Source: Adineta steineri
Lineage: Eukaryota > Rotifera > Eurotatoria > Adinetida > Adinetidae
DNA length: 64,000 nucleotides
Assembly (NCBI GenBank): GCA_905250115.1
Contig: CAJNOI010000023.1
Coordinates: forward strand, 298,046-362,045
Direction of reading: 5' to 3'
The translations under genes and the position numbers were made by a program. Positions 43,955 to 54,626 of the stretch are shown here, piece by piece (position 1 is the stretch's first letter; the number at the start of each line of letters is the position of its first letter). Below the pieces are notes generated by a model. That model had not been told where the DNA came from. It saw only the letters and a program-made list of their open reading frames with translations, and made no database searches.

Positions 43955-44616
43955 ATCTGTTCTTTATTTTATTTTCCTTTTCTGCCTCTTCAATATCGAC
44001 ATATAGTCTTAGATTAATTTGATATTCAAATTTTCAAGAAAATATTTATAGAATCAGAGAACATGACTTAACTTGTTTGATGATGATAAAATAATTATTA
44101 CTGCTTGTTTATTATAGAGAGATACATGTATATTTTTATTCTCTCATTTACCATTAGTTATCAGGCAAATAAAATTATAAAAAAACATGCTTAAAAGCGC
44201 AAATTTTTACGCAAGAAAACACATTAAAATCTGTGGGTTTTATCTTTGAAAAATTACAATTTTGATGTCAAAATGTGCGTGTTTGTATGCCTAAGCATGG
44301 TGTAAATTAAAAGTTGCTTGTTTGAGTTATTTTTTTCATCTATGATGTTCATTTTCTCCAAGAATTAAACAAATATTTTTTATGCTGTTTATATTCTAGT
44401 TTTTTTCTCTAACCATATATATTCTCATTAATAATTAACATCAAATTACAGGTAAATAAATATTCTATTGTTATCATCACAACCTTTTTTGGAGACAAAT
44501 TGAAGTATACATTATAAGAAGGGTGATTCAAATATGTGATAGAACTAATATCTCGTCAGTTTTAAAATAATTATCGATATATAGTATATGATTTTTCTAC
44601 TGAATTTAGTAAAGTT

Positions 44617-45636
44617 ATGTCATCATCAATATCAGATGCAGATCTTATCGCTTTATTAAATTATACTTCTACACAAATCAATCGTTACTTTGCGATTTTT
44701 ATTTTTCTCTTTGGTATTATTGGAAATGGTTGTAATATATTCGTTCTCTCACAAAAACCTCTTCGTTCAAATCCTTGTATGTGGTTCTTTCTCTCCTCAT
44801 CAATTGCATTTTTAATTAGTTTTATTGCTGGTATTCCATCACGTTTTTTATCTACATGGGGAGCTGATCTAACAAATACAAATCAATTTCTTTGCAAATT
44901 TCGAATCTTCGTCGCTCTTAATTCAATGACCGTTGCATTTTGGCTTATTATGCTTGCTACAGTTGATCGTTGGCTGTCTTCGAGTATGAACAACAATCGA
45001 CGACGAATGAGTACGTTAAAGAATGCTCAACGTAGTGCAATTGTTATTGTCATTCTTTCATCTGTTCTTCATATACAAGAATTATTTTGTTTCGAAGCTA
45101 ATCTTATTAATACTCCAGTGAAATGTTATTCAAAAACAGTAATATGTGGTATTATATCAGATTTATGTTTCACCGTGTTTACTATTATATGCCCACTGCT
45201 TTTGATGTTTATATTTGGTTTAATGATCCTATCAAATATACGTCAATCACGAGCTCGTATACAACCTGCGCCAATAGCAATCGATGATTCTGCTGCTCGA
45301 AACACGTCAACAGTCATCACTGAACCTCATTACCGACAAAGAAAAATGAATCGTCATTTGTTAATCATGCTTTCTATTCAAGTTCTCATTCTTCTTGTGT
45401 TTACTCTCCCATTTGCTATTTCAAAAATTTATACAACAATAACTAGAGATATACCAAAATCAGCATTACAACGTACCATTGAAAATTGCATTGTTACTTT
45501 ATTTTTTCTATTCTTGTTTATTGCCGCTGGAATGCCATTCTATATCAATACATTGGCTGGGGGACATGTATTTCGACAAGCATTATTCAAACTAATGAAT
45601 GCATTTATACGGAAAATCATGTGCCACTACAATTAA
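44617..45636 (+). CDS. Class A GPCR
   Basis: Intronless, 339 residues, with an N-glycosylation sequon (NYTS) near the N terminus. TM1 has GIIGNGCNIFVLS (Asn1.50), TM3 ends ATVDRWLSS (DRW in place of DRY), and a Cys pair (FLCKF and VKCYSK) is positioned for the TM3-loop 2 disulphide. Loop 3 carries RQRKMNRHL before TM6, and TM7 reads AGMPFYINTLAG where NPxxY would be. It is the same broad family as the genes at 15.3 and 56 kb: short extracellular ends and a LRS(N/S) motif after TM1. Probably a neuropeptide-type receptor; ligand unknown. Confidence 0.85.
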   Translation: MSSSISDADLIALLNYTSTQINRYFAIFIFLFGIIGNGCNIFVLSQKPLRSNPCMWFFLSSSIAFLISFIAGIPSRFLSTWGADLTNTNQFLCKFRIFVALNSMTVAFWLIMLATVDRWLSSSMNNNRRRMSTLKNAQRSAIVIVILSSVLHIQELFCFEANLINTPVKCYSKTVICGIISDLCFTVFTIICPLLLMFIFGLMILSNIRQSRARIQPAPIAIDDSAARNTSTVITEPHYRQRKMNRHLLIMLSIQVLILLVFTLPFAISKIYTTITRDIPKSALQRTIENCIVTLFFLFLFIAAGMPFYINTLAGGHVFRQALFKLMNAFIRKIMCHYN

Positions 45637-45807
45637 CGTTTTTTAAATGAAGCATGCGTGAATAAAAGAAGAGAATAACATACAATTATTTAGAAACCAA
45701 AAATATTATAGAATGTTCATCTATTACTTTTTTCTATAAAATAAATTAATAACATGTACTTTTCAAGAGCATCTTAAGAAGAAATAGATTGATGTAATTT
45801 GTACGAC

Positions 45808-45891
45808 ATGAGTGTGAGTGTCTCTTCTTTATCACACCCTTGCCTACACTCCTCACCGCTCATCCACCTACAGCCACACGCACACCCTCAC
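45808..45891. repeat. Degenerate TGTGGG-type foldback
   Basis: GAGTGTGAGTGTC on the left, and a long C/A-rich right side ending CACGCACACCCTCACG. An expanded or decayed member lying between two convergent genes. Confidence 0.45.
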
Positions 45892-45958
45892 GTTTCGATC
45901 ATCCTTCATGAAGGCAATTGAGAAAAACAAGAGACACAACTTTTTTGTCGTTTTATAT

Positions 45959-46846
45959 TTAGTTAGTTTGATCTAAAACATAACGTTCAATCCACTCCAA
46001 CGAGTATTGAAATACTACCTCTCGTTGACTATCATTATGTAATTCATGATGTAATCCTTCCCAAATTTTGTATTCTTTTACTTTTGTTGAACTTGATCGA
46101 TTAACCCAGTTCTGTAGATATTCTTTTTTAATGATAGATTTTGTACCATACTGAATTAAGACCGGAATAGAAAATCGATGTCCTCTTTGCATCTGGAATG
46201 ATGCTTCAAGCATAATATCCACTGTTCTAGCTGTCCATCGATCGTGAACATAAGGATCCTTCTTATAAGCTTGTAGTACTTCCTGATCGTCTGTAACTTC
46301 TGTTGCATATTGTTCTGCTCTTACTGGTAGACGAACCATAGGTGATAGATTAGAAAAGGCGCGTACCATAGCTAATTGAATAGGACCAGCTTTGGCTCTA
46401 GGAAGACTGATAGCTGGCGAACAGAGAATGAGACCTTGAAATGGTAAATTATTCATGTGCTTCATTGTGTAGAAGAGTATGACAGAAGCACCGATTCCAT
46501 CTCCCCAGACGATAAGAGGAAGTGACGGATACTTTCTTTTAATTTGATCGATAGCGGCATCTGTATCACCAAAACTGGCTTGAACATGCGGAATATGACC
46601 ACGTTCACCATGACTTCTTCCATGACCTCTCCAATCATAATCAAATACAGCAAAATGATGTTGACTAAAAAATTGTTGGAGAAATGTAGTGCGCGCACCA
46701 TGATCGCCAAAAGTGTGAATAAAAAGAAGTGCTGCTTTTGGTTTATCAACAGGCCAATGCCTACCAGAAAGGATTAGATGATCCTCATAAAATGATGGAA
46801 ACTCGATTGGTTTCGGTAGATCCGCTCGTTTATGTGCTTCAACCAT
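45959..46846 (-). CDS. Monoglyceride-lipase-like alpha/beta hydrolase, catalytic residues missing
   Basis: Intronless, 295 residues, full length for monoglyceride lipase/lysophospholipase. LLFIHTFGDHGAR supplies the oxyanion HG-like strand, FDYDWRGHGRSHGERGHI is the diagnostic block, and LHHELHND carries the His. The nucleophile elbow, normally GHSMGG, reads WGDGIGA, so the Ser position is Gly. The acid strand, normally G-x-x-D, reads GTKSII, so the Asp position is Ser. Only the His of the triad remains. Either this is a pseudoenzyme with a binding or scaffold role or a gene decaying without frame damage. The intact frame over 888 nt favours a retained protein. The start at 46846 is the first ATG, directly followed by family-like sequence. 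Confidence 0.8.
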   Translation of the reverse strand: MVEAHKRADLPKPIEFPSFYEDHLILSGRHWPVDKPKAALLFIHTFGDHGARTTFLQQFFSQHHFAVFDYDWRGHGRSHGERGHIPHVQASFGDTDAAIDQIKRKYPSLPLIVWGDGIGASVILFYTMKHMNNLPFQGLILCSPAISLPRAKAGPIQLAMVRAFSNLSPMVRLPVRAEQYATEVTDDQEVLQAYKKDPYVHDRWTARTVDIMLEASFQMQRGHRFSIPVLIQYGTKSIIKKEYLQNWVNRSSSTKVKEYKIWEGLHHELHNDSQREVVFQYSLEWIERYVLDQTN

Positions 46847-47868
46847 TGCTGAAGAGTTTTTCTGGTTATTGTTCTAAAAGAACAAAGTACAAAGTTAATC
46901 CGTTAATTTTAATAACTATTTAAATGTTGTCACAGTTAATTTCTGATGTTCTGTTAACTCAAACAAATCTTATAATTGCTTTCGTCCTTGATCACTGACG
47001 ATAAAAGTGATTCAGTAATGAAAAGAAAAAACAAATCATATTTTTTTAGTCATCTCTCATTCGTTCGCTCTTTCTTCTTTCTTAACTACGTTTATAGTAA
47101 CTACTTTTTGGCGTGCATATTTCTTCTACTCGACACAGATTTTTTTGATATTTTGCTTAACAACGCAATTATAATCAAAATTTATTTAACAGTATATAGT
47201 TCGCTTCGTAATGATGAATTTTTCAGATAGTTCATCGTTTCCAATATCGGATGATTAAATGAAATTCTTCGCTTACATACATTGCTTAACTGAGGTTTAA
47301 CTCGAAAAACTAAAATTTTGTTTATCTGTAAATTTCAAGAGAAGATATTTGCACTTACGGTAAAAAGATGAATGCTTGTTGTACAGAACCAAAAAAGTTA
47401 TTTTTATATGCACTTTCTTCTGTTTGTTTTCTTTTCTTCGCTGCTTATATTTCTCTCTCCTTCCAATATTTGATTGAAATTCATTTGCGAGAGAGAATTT
47501 GCATTGAATTCTTAATGCATTTCTAAGACTAGCAAGAGCGTTAGAATATAAATTAATATTATTTTTTCGATCTCTATTTTGTCAAGTATGTAAAACGTTA
47601 AAAAACGGCGTTAGAGTAAGGATAATGTGGAGCAACGCAACAATATTTTGGAGAAGATCATTAATCTCTGAAAAAAATTTCTACTAAAAATTTGAGGAAA
47701 TAATCGCTGGTTCGGGACAGTTGAAAATTCCTAAATTTTAAATGTTTCGTTTTCCAATATCGAGCATCTGTCATTAAGCAGTTTTTATAAACACTATCAT
47801 GTGTTTTGAGAATGATTTAACAACGGGAGTTTTTACTGATCATTTTTAGATCATATTGCATAATAAAA
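46847..47868. other. Intergenic 1 kb, no gene seen
   Basis: AT-rich region between the divergent lipase-like and ankyrin-ART genes. The open frame at 46976-47230 shows no family content. No foldback was found here. Confidence 0.4.
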
Positions 47869-49461
47869 ATGCTTTCCTCAGAAAAATCTAATCCATCCGC
47901 AGCAATTACTAAAAGCAAGCAAAAAGAAACAGTGCGACACTTGAAACGAATCCAATATCAAGAACTATCGCCATTTTACTCTGCATGTGAAAAAGGAGAT
48001 TTCATCTACGTCAAAGAAAAACTAAAAACACTTTCGTCTGATGAGCTCGATCAACTGGAATCTATCGGTGAAACTGCTCTTCACATTGCAACACGAAACA
48101 ATCGGCTTGAGACAGTGCGCTTACTACTACAAAGCGGATGCAGTCGAAATACGTACAATAGTTCTGGTAAACTTCCCTACGAAGAAGCTCAAACTGATGA
48201 AATGAAACAATTATTTGCATCTCCTAATTCTGATCACTTCTTTGAAGCGAATCCACAAGATTCTTACGGTATTTTCAGACCTTTAATGGCAATTGGAAAA
48301 CTTACAGATCTGAAAACCATTGAACCTGAGCAGATGAAAACAACTGCAGATACTGTCGGAAATAAGGACAAATCTATTTGGAATCAGGAGTTGAAAAGTG
48401 AAGAAGAAGTTATGGAATATCTGACCAATAGACAAGCATTAGCCATGTGGATAAAAATCTGTTCTTGGATCTATCGTAGATTTGGAGGATGTATCCGAAG
48501 ACGTGAAGAAGAGGGAAACGACTTTGCTCCAGAACTCTTCGATTTGAATAAGGATCGAGATTTAGAAAAATTTCTCAGTTCTATACCATCCAATGAAAAT
48601 CAATCGATTGTAACTGCCAAAGAAGATACAGAAGAAAGAGAGATTAAAACTTTGGGACAACGATTGATGTCTGTGTGTTGCTGCAGGAATACAATAGTTC
48701 CTGTACCTCAGTCTTTGCAGAGCACCGATACCGATTCTGTTATTATTACACAGCCAAAAATGAATAATCGGAAATATGACTCTTCGAAGAGTATGCACAG
48801 TCGATTAGCGGCTAGTCAAAATCCCAGAGACTTTATTGAAGCATCGAAGGAATTTAATAGCATCATTCCATTGATTCATTTATACACAGAGAAGAATCTA
48901 CGATTTTATGCTGAATTAAATAAAAATCTAGCTATCATCGATAATAATCCAAATCGAGATGCATCTCTATGCGATCGTTTCATTCGAGAATTCGATTTGA
49001 AAGAAGCTGAACTCGCTCAATTTGCCTTTGTTGGTACAACATATCGTGGTACAAGTATGTCGATGAGTGATGTTATAAACTATCGTAAAGCCAGTGAACA
49101 GAATCCAAAATGGATGATTGCACCTAGAGCTTTTCAATCGACATCAATTAATCGCGCAAAAGCTATAGAATTTCTTCATTCCAAGAAACAAGACGGAAAA
49201 CCTGTCGGCTTGATGGTATTTCACATTCCTGTCGCTTGCTCTACTATTCTTGCTATCAAAGAAATCTCAAGATATCCACAAGAGGACGAAGTATTGATTA
49301 TGCCTGGCAATCTTTTTACAATAACAAAAGTTACACAATGTGAAGATGATCCTACTCTACCTGAAGTACATTTAGAACATGTCAAACGAGATATTTCATT
49401 TTTTAAGAAACTTCGAGCTATCTTCAGGGCAGCCACAACTTCGGCTTCAGGAATCGAATAG
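47869..49461 (+). CDS. ADP-ribosyltransferase with ankyrin repeats
   Basis: Intronless, 530 residues. Residues ~35-110 hold two to three ankyrin repeats (SPFYSACEKGDFIYVKEKL, GETALHIATRNNRLETVRLLLQSG). Residues ~110-310 are a low-similarity linker with a Cys-rich patch (CGGCIRRRE-like and CCCRN). Residues ~340-510 are an R-S-E mono-ADP-ribosyltransferase: TTYRGTSMS (Arg), PRAFQSTSIN (STS), EDEVLIMPG (ExE). All three catalytic motifs are present, so NAD-dependent ADP-ribosylation is expected; the target is unknown. No signal peptide. It is the second ART in this window with a different protein-interaction module. Confidence 0.85.
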   Translation: MLSSEKSNPSAAITKSKQKETVRHLKRIQYQELSPFYSACEKGDFIYVKEKLKTLSSDELDQLESIGETALHIATRNNRLETVRLLLQSGCSRNTYNSSGKLPYEEAQTDEMKQLFASPNSDHFFEANPQDSYGIFRPLMAIGKLTDLKTIEPEQMKTTADTVGNKDKSIWNQELKSEEEVMEYLTNRQALAMWIKICSWIYRRFGGCIRRREEEGNDFAPELFDLNKDRDLEKFLSSIPSNENQSIVTAKEDTEEREIKTLGQRLMSVCCCRNTIVPVPQSLQSTDTDSVIITQPKMNNRKYDSSKSMHSRLAASQNPRDFIEASKEFNSIIPLIHLYTEKNLRFYAELNKNLAIIDNNPNRDASLCDRFIREFDLKEAELAQFAFVGTTYRGTSMSMSDVINYRKASEQNPKWMIAPRAFQSTSINRAKAIEFLHSKKQDGKPVGLMVFHIPVACSTILAIKEISRYPQEDEVLIMPGNLFTITKVTQCEDDPTLPEVHLEHVKRDISFFKKLRAIFRAATTSASGIE

Positions 49462-49600
49462 ACTCATCATTCACTCATAGTTGTAAATGAAATGAATTAT
49501 TCGAAAGAGAACAATTGATTAAAGTTTTATTTGAAAAATTGAAGAGAACTGACGTAATTATATTGAATTTCGGAAAATACGAAAAAAATAAAAGAATTTT

Positions 49601-49705
49601 TTAATCAATATCTATTTCAAATTTTTGAACTCGATCAGTCATTTTATCAGCAACATAAAGATTTCTATCTATATCAAAATGCTAAGCCAGCAGGAGAATC
49701 TAATT
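49601..49705 (-). pseudogene. NHL-repeat gene remnant
   Basis: The minus strand encodes FDIDRNLYVADKMTDRVQKF then a short acidic tail and a stop at 49601-49603, a clear NHL beta-propeller blade. Just upstream the reading is PAGLA in another frame, so a one-base shift separates the two parts. Only one blade remains; the rest of the gene is gone. Confidence 0.55.
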
Positions 49706-49714
49706 GATTTGATT

Positions 49715-49806
49715 CATCTCGAGGGTGAGTGTGGATGCGGATGTGAGTGAGTGAGGGTGAAGATAATCAAGAGAGTGACCAACACTCACAACCACACCCA
49801 GTCCTC
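49715..49806. repeat. TGTGGG-type foldback, degenerate
   Basis: CATCTCGAGGGTGAGTGTGGATG (family left end with one change) and right side AACACTCACAACCACACCCAGTCCTC. It abuts the NHL remnant. Confidence 0.5.
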
Positions 49807-49937
49807 TAATTTACCTGTTCATTCATATGTTTATATTCATATTATTTTATGGATGTGAATATTATATCCATCATCTATCCACACCTGCACTCATCACCTT
49901 TAAGATAGCATTTTCTGTACAATAAACATATCTTGAG

Positions 49938-50131
49938 CAGTGGCGTAAATAGGGGGGGCGCGTGGGGCGCATAACTCCCCCCCCTGCTTCCGAAAACTAA
50001 TAGGAAAAAGGGGTTTGCGCCCCCCTGCTTCTAGAAAATTCGCATTTTTTGACCATTAAAATAGAAAAATTAGGCTTACGCCCCCCCCCCGCTACACCCC
50101 CCCCTGCTCCGACACCTGACTTACACCCCTG
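49938..50131. mobile_element. hAT-type MITE (194 bp)
   Basis: CAGTGGCGTAA at the left and TTACACCCCTG at the right are imperfect terminal inverted repeats. They are flanked by a perfect 8-bp target duplication ATCTTGAG (49930-49937 and 50132-50139). The interior has G and C homopolymer runs and repeats of GCGCCCCCCTGCTTC type with no open frame. It is a non-autonomous element different in sequence from the one at 9510. Confidence 0.85.
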
Positions 50132-50266
50132 ATCTTGAGAGACAAAAATAAAATAAAATGTTTTTTATTATTATTATAGAATGAATTTATCAAGTATGTG
50201 AAGAATAGGTAGAGTGTTAAGAAAAATTTAACTCTTCATAGAATAAATAGTTCTTTCATATGTTTA

Positions 50267-51726
50267 TTATGCTTGATATAACTCTGAACTATTTAAAGCA
50301 GCAACACTAGCGCCACCTGTTACTAACGCTTTTCCATTGGTTAATACGGATGCTGTATGATATGTTCGAGCATAACTCATATTAGCAGTTGTTGTCCATA
50401 CTCCTGTTGATGCATCATATAATTCAGCACTGTTCAAGGCACCAGTAATACTAGTTCCTCCAGCAACTAACACTTTTCCATTTGTTAATATGGATGCTGT
50501 GTGATAACCTCGAACATAACTCATATTACCAGTAACTGACCATAATCCCGTAGATGGATCATATAACTCAGCATTATTTAAATAACTAGTGTCAAATCCA
50601 CCAGTAACCAATACTTTTCCACTGGTTAACACAGTTGCAGTGTGATAAGCTCGAGCATAATTCAAGTTACCAGTAGTTACCCATATTCCTACTGATGGAT
50701 CATACAACTCAGCACTGTTCAAAACCCCACTATTACCGTATCCACCGGTAACTAACACTTTTCCATTGGTTAACACGGATGCTGTATGTGTATATCGATA
50801 ATAATTAAGACTACCAGTAATTGTCCACGCGCCTATTGAAGGATCATATAGTTCACTAACATTCACAAAAATACCACTAAGTCCACCAGTAACTAATACT
50901 TGTCCATTAGTTAATACAGAAGCTGTATGTGCATATCGAGCATAGGTCATATTCCTCGTGACTGTCCATAATCCTGTTGATATATTATATAACTCAACAG
51001 TATTTAACTCCATACTATTGTATCCACCGATAACTAACACATTTCCATCTGCTAATACAGGTGCTGTATGATAACGTCGAGCATCATTCATATTACCAGT
51101 AGCCGTCCATAATCCTGTGGATGGATCATATAATACAGCACCGTTTAAGCTAAGAACATTAATTCCACCAGTAACTAGCACTTTTCCATTTGTTAATCGA
51201 GATGCCGCATGATTATATCGAGCAATATCCAAGCTATCAGTATTTGACCATCCTAATAGAAAATGTTTATTAAATTGAATTTAGACAAAAGATATGTGTT
51301 CTCAAAATCATTTGTAAATCGTACGAAAAAAGTCGTTTTTTATAGACTTTCGATTAGTATAGAATTCGCTCTCTCTGTTATTAAGAGTAACGATCCATCA
51401 GAATTGCTCTTTATATAGTTATGTATTATTCAAACAAAAGTCTCTCAGGATATAATGGTATATATTTGTTAATGAAATAGAAAAATACGTTACCAGTAGT
51501 CGGTGTCGTAGTAATTGTTATAGCTAAACAAAATGTGTAAGTTTTTTCAGAAATTTTAATTTCGAAAATAAATTGAAATATTTTTACCTGTTTTATTTAA
51601 AGAGATCAAACCAAAAATTCCTACTGCCAGAGATGATAAGATGGCCAGAATTAATAAAACACAAAGAGAAATGACCCAAGGTTTTAAATATTTTCTTTGC
51701 TTCTTCTTCGGCTTCAAGGTATCCAT
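50267..51726 (-). CDS. Single-pass membrane protein with kelch-type propeller
   Basis: Three exons: 51726-51588, 51523-51494 (only 30 bp), 51252-50267 (1155 nt, 384 residues). The N terminus is basic and cytoplasmic (MDTLKPKKKQRKYLKPW), followed by a transmembrane segment (VISLCVLLILAILSSLAVGIFGLI) and a Thr-rich linker from the mini-exon (ITITTTPTT). Seven near-identical ~46-residue kelch-like blades follow with the core 'YHTASVLTNGKVLVTGG ... LNSAELYDPSTGxW'. It should be a type II surface protein with an extracellular seven-blade propeller for carbohydrate or protein binding. The blades resemble bacterial galactose-oxidase/kelch arrays; no catalytic Cys/Tyr of galactose oxidase is evident. 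An ORF starting at 51232 would miss the membrane anchor. Confidence 0.8.
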
Positions 51727-52064
51727 TGTAGCTATGTTTCTATACCCACCAATAATTAAAATATTAATGTACATGATTCTCGTACTTACTTTGAATGATT
51801 ATTTGATGACAGTCGAACATTATCAGAAGAGAACAATGAAATGCCGAGATCGATTAATTTGATTTGCGATCGATCGGACACTGTGATGTCCGATTGATCT
51901 ATATAAGATTTAAAAGCAATTCAATTCACAAAATTATTATTCGGTCAGAATTCTCTGTGTTTCATTAAAAGATCTGATTTTTATCAGAGTCGATCGAATA
52001 TTCAGCGAATACCTGTTAAGGGATCCACGAATAATGTATTGCTCAAAGACGAAACCATAGATTT
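51727..52064. other. Short intergenic gap
   Basis: No gene or repeat seen. Presumably the promoter of the kelch-type gene. Confidence 0.35.
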
Positions 52065-52417
52065 TTAGTCGGAAGTCGCATATGATTCTATAGGATACTC
52101 ACGATTTATTTCCTTTTCGAATGGAAACTGGAAAGCTTCAGTGATATTGGGATGATATTTTAATGTATTTGGTAAAGTCCATTGATGATTTTGAGTGGAT
52201 AATATTGATTGCTTCTGATCATTTAAACTTGAAGTCCTTTGTATTATTGGTTTAGAGTTATGTTGTTTATCAGTGATCGGTACTACCTGAAGAAGAAAAA
52301 CATCAATCAAGTTATCTGAATTTTATTTTTCAACATTACTACCTTTGATACTCGTTGAGTTGACCTTCGTTTTCGTCGTCGAACATTAGATACTTTGGTG
52401 TGTGGATGTTTTTTCAT
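52065..52417 (-). CDS. Small basic protein, unknown (98 aa)
   Basis: Two exons: 52417-52343 and 52286-52065, phase 0 across a 56-bp intron with GTAGTA donor and TTCTTCAG acceptor. Residues 1-25 are very basic (VRRRKRRSTQR, a nuclear-localisation-like cluster). The rest is polar and Gln/Asn/Pro-rich. Not recognised. A GTGAGT near 52107 could extend it by a further exon, in which case the C terminus is different. Confidence 0.4.
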
Positions 52418-53661
52418 GTTTAGTTTTATGCATAAAATACAACTGAATGAATAAAGACTATACTTTTCATCTTTTTCTTTCTTAAGAGAATCTAATTTAC
52501 ACAATAATAAGCTTTGCAGATGCCTTGTTTATGCCTCTTATACAAACTTTAATATATTCTTGTAATATAACCACAAAGAAATTATTTAATAACGTGAAAA
52601 TCTGCGTCATTTTGATTACATATATCGACCCGTACTTTTCTAATACTTTTCATATAATATTTTTATTGACATCGCATTGTGCCCTACAACTTTAAAAACT
52701 GATTATTTCAAAATGTGAATTATAGTTTCCTTTTCTTTTCATGTGTTTTCCTAATCTACCTATTCGTGTGAATATTCTCCACATCCACACCCATCCTCAA
52801 GCTAGTTAATGGAGATTCGAACTTGAGTTCAAAAAAAAACATTTGTATTGGGATCATTTATAGAGTCCGAACATTGATACTGTTGATGATTGTAACAATC
52901 TGACAATGATAGTTCTTAAGTTCGTAAATTGTGAACTTTAAGATAAAAAAATATATATATCACCTAGTGAGGAGAAGTAATTTAAATATAATATTTCATC
53001 CGACTTCTTTTCATATAATTATGCAGCTCGCGTAAATTTATGTGTGCAATAAAATAAATTGAATATGACTTTCTTTTTTCATTAACAATTCTAAAAAATA
53101 GTGTAGAGAATCCATATTACATTCTTTTTCCATTGCACAATAGAAAAAAAACTTTTTTGCTGCATATAATTTGATTAATACATCGCATCGTCAAAAAATA
53201 CCTATATTGAAATCGAAATTTGCTTTCCGTCATTGTTATATCTTGATTTCTTATCAACAATTCTATACTTGAAATATGAAGTAATGATCCTGATAAATTG
53301 AGTCGGAAAAATTCATAACAGTTTCTACCTTCGAGAATAAATACTAATAATACAAATTGTTGAATATGCACATCATAACTATGTTTATTTTTTGTTGTCA
53401 ACTTTTGAAAAATATTTACAATCTATGGAATAAGAATAGAAAAATTATGTATATCGGATAAATTAGATGCTTGATGTTATAACAATTCTATTAAGTTCTC
53501 ATAAAATATCATTTTCTATAGAATTATTTGATAGTTTACGATTCTTCACAGGCAAAGTTTTTTTGCTTGTACTAACAATAATAAACGTTCTCATAATTGT
53601 CGATAACCAAGTGATATTTTTAAATCTTTTAAATTCTTGATTTCGAGCGTGAGTATTTGTA
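52418..53661. other. Intergenic, no gene; half foldback
   Basis: CCACATCCACACCCATCCTCAAG at about 52779-52801 is a lone right arm of the TGTGGG family without a clear partner. The open frame at 53117-53401 has no family content. Confidence 0.4.
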
Positions 53662-53886
53662 TTAATCAATGTCTTCGAATTCTTCTTGGTAAATTAATAA
53701 AATATCATCGCATGATGTTTCAACAAGATGTAATCCGCTTTGAATGGCTTGAAAACTGAATAAACCAGCAAGATCGTCACGATATGATCGTTTAATATAA
53801 TCGTAAAATTTATCATTATTTTTGTTGAAAATATCATCTAATAAACCATTTTGATTTACATGTTTCGCAAATTTTGATGGTGACAT
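53662..53886 (-). CDS. Hypothetical 74-residue protein
   Basis: MSPSKFAKHVNQNGLLDDIF ... LVETSCDDILLIYQEEFEDID. The composition is protein-like and codons follow the local AT bias. An acceptor-like TTATTTTAG precedes the ATG, so there may be an upstream non-coding or coding exon. I do not recognise a family. The acidic C terminus and helix-forming N terminus are the only features. Confidence 0.35.
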   Translation of the reverse strand: MSPSKFAKHVNQNGLLDDIFNKNNDKFYDYIKRSYRDDLAGLFSFQAIQSGLHLVETSCDDILLIYQEEFEDID

Positions 53887-54626
53887 TAGCTAAAATAAGT
53901 ATCTTAAATAAATCATTTTATTGTGTTAAAAAAAAGGTATGTCACTCCATGAATGAAATAATAAGACTTCTTAAAATAACTAAATGGTATTTAACGAAAC
54001 ATCGTTTTTTTCAATATCAGAAAGCAACCCAGGTCGAACAATACGGCCTTTGCGACAGGATGTTCGTCAAGAACTTAAAGTCTACAAATTGTCACGAAAG
54101 TTTTAAGTAATATGCGGGTCTTCAGATTATCATAGTCGATAAAAATAATCGAAAAAAAGTTATTATGTTCGTTACGATCTCCTGTAAAACAGTATTCCCG
54201 AACATCCCTAATAACCTTCAAAAACAAAATTTATTTCAGAACTTCCGGTCACGTTGTCAGATGTCCGTAAAGGATGGTATGAAACGTCGTACACCTTATT
54301 ACAAAAGCAATGATATTCGACCCATCACACATATGATATGCACGATATTATGACAAATATCTGTTGACAACCGTTTAGTTTCTCAAGCTTAGATCTTTTT
54401 TTCTGTGTATTTCTACATCTGATTTATCTTTATTTAAAAAAAGAAAAGTTTTATTACAAAGTAAAATATATAAATAAAATAAGACGAAAATCAAATTCGC
54501 ATGAATAATCACAGTGATATGTCTAGTAAATAAGTAAGTATATTTAAAAGTTACAGGTAAAAAAAAACTTCTTTGATTAATAATGTCAATAATATCACAG
54601 CGAAAAATATATAATATAATAATTGA
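53887..54626. other. Intergenic, no gene seen
   Basis: Small open frames at 53874-54110 and 54165-54353 look random. AATAAA in the opposite direction near 54477 (TTTATTT-rich) may be the polyadenylation region of the lipase. Confidence 0.35.

Larger units (their letters stand above)
43358..44616. other. Intergenic 1.25 kb with two foldbacks
   Basis: AATAAA near 43380 may end the methyltransferase transcript. Foldbacks lie at 43408-43475 and 43898-43954. No coding signal otherwise. Confidence 0.45.
49462..50266. other. Intergenic: NHL remnant, foldback, MITE
   Basis: Between the ART and the kelch-type gene. It contains an NHL-repeat fragment (49601-49705), foldback-like sequence (49715-49806) and a hAT MITE (49938-50131), all described separately, with a weaker CA-rich stretch at 49850-49910. 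Confidence 0.5.
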
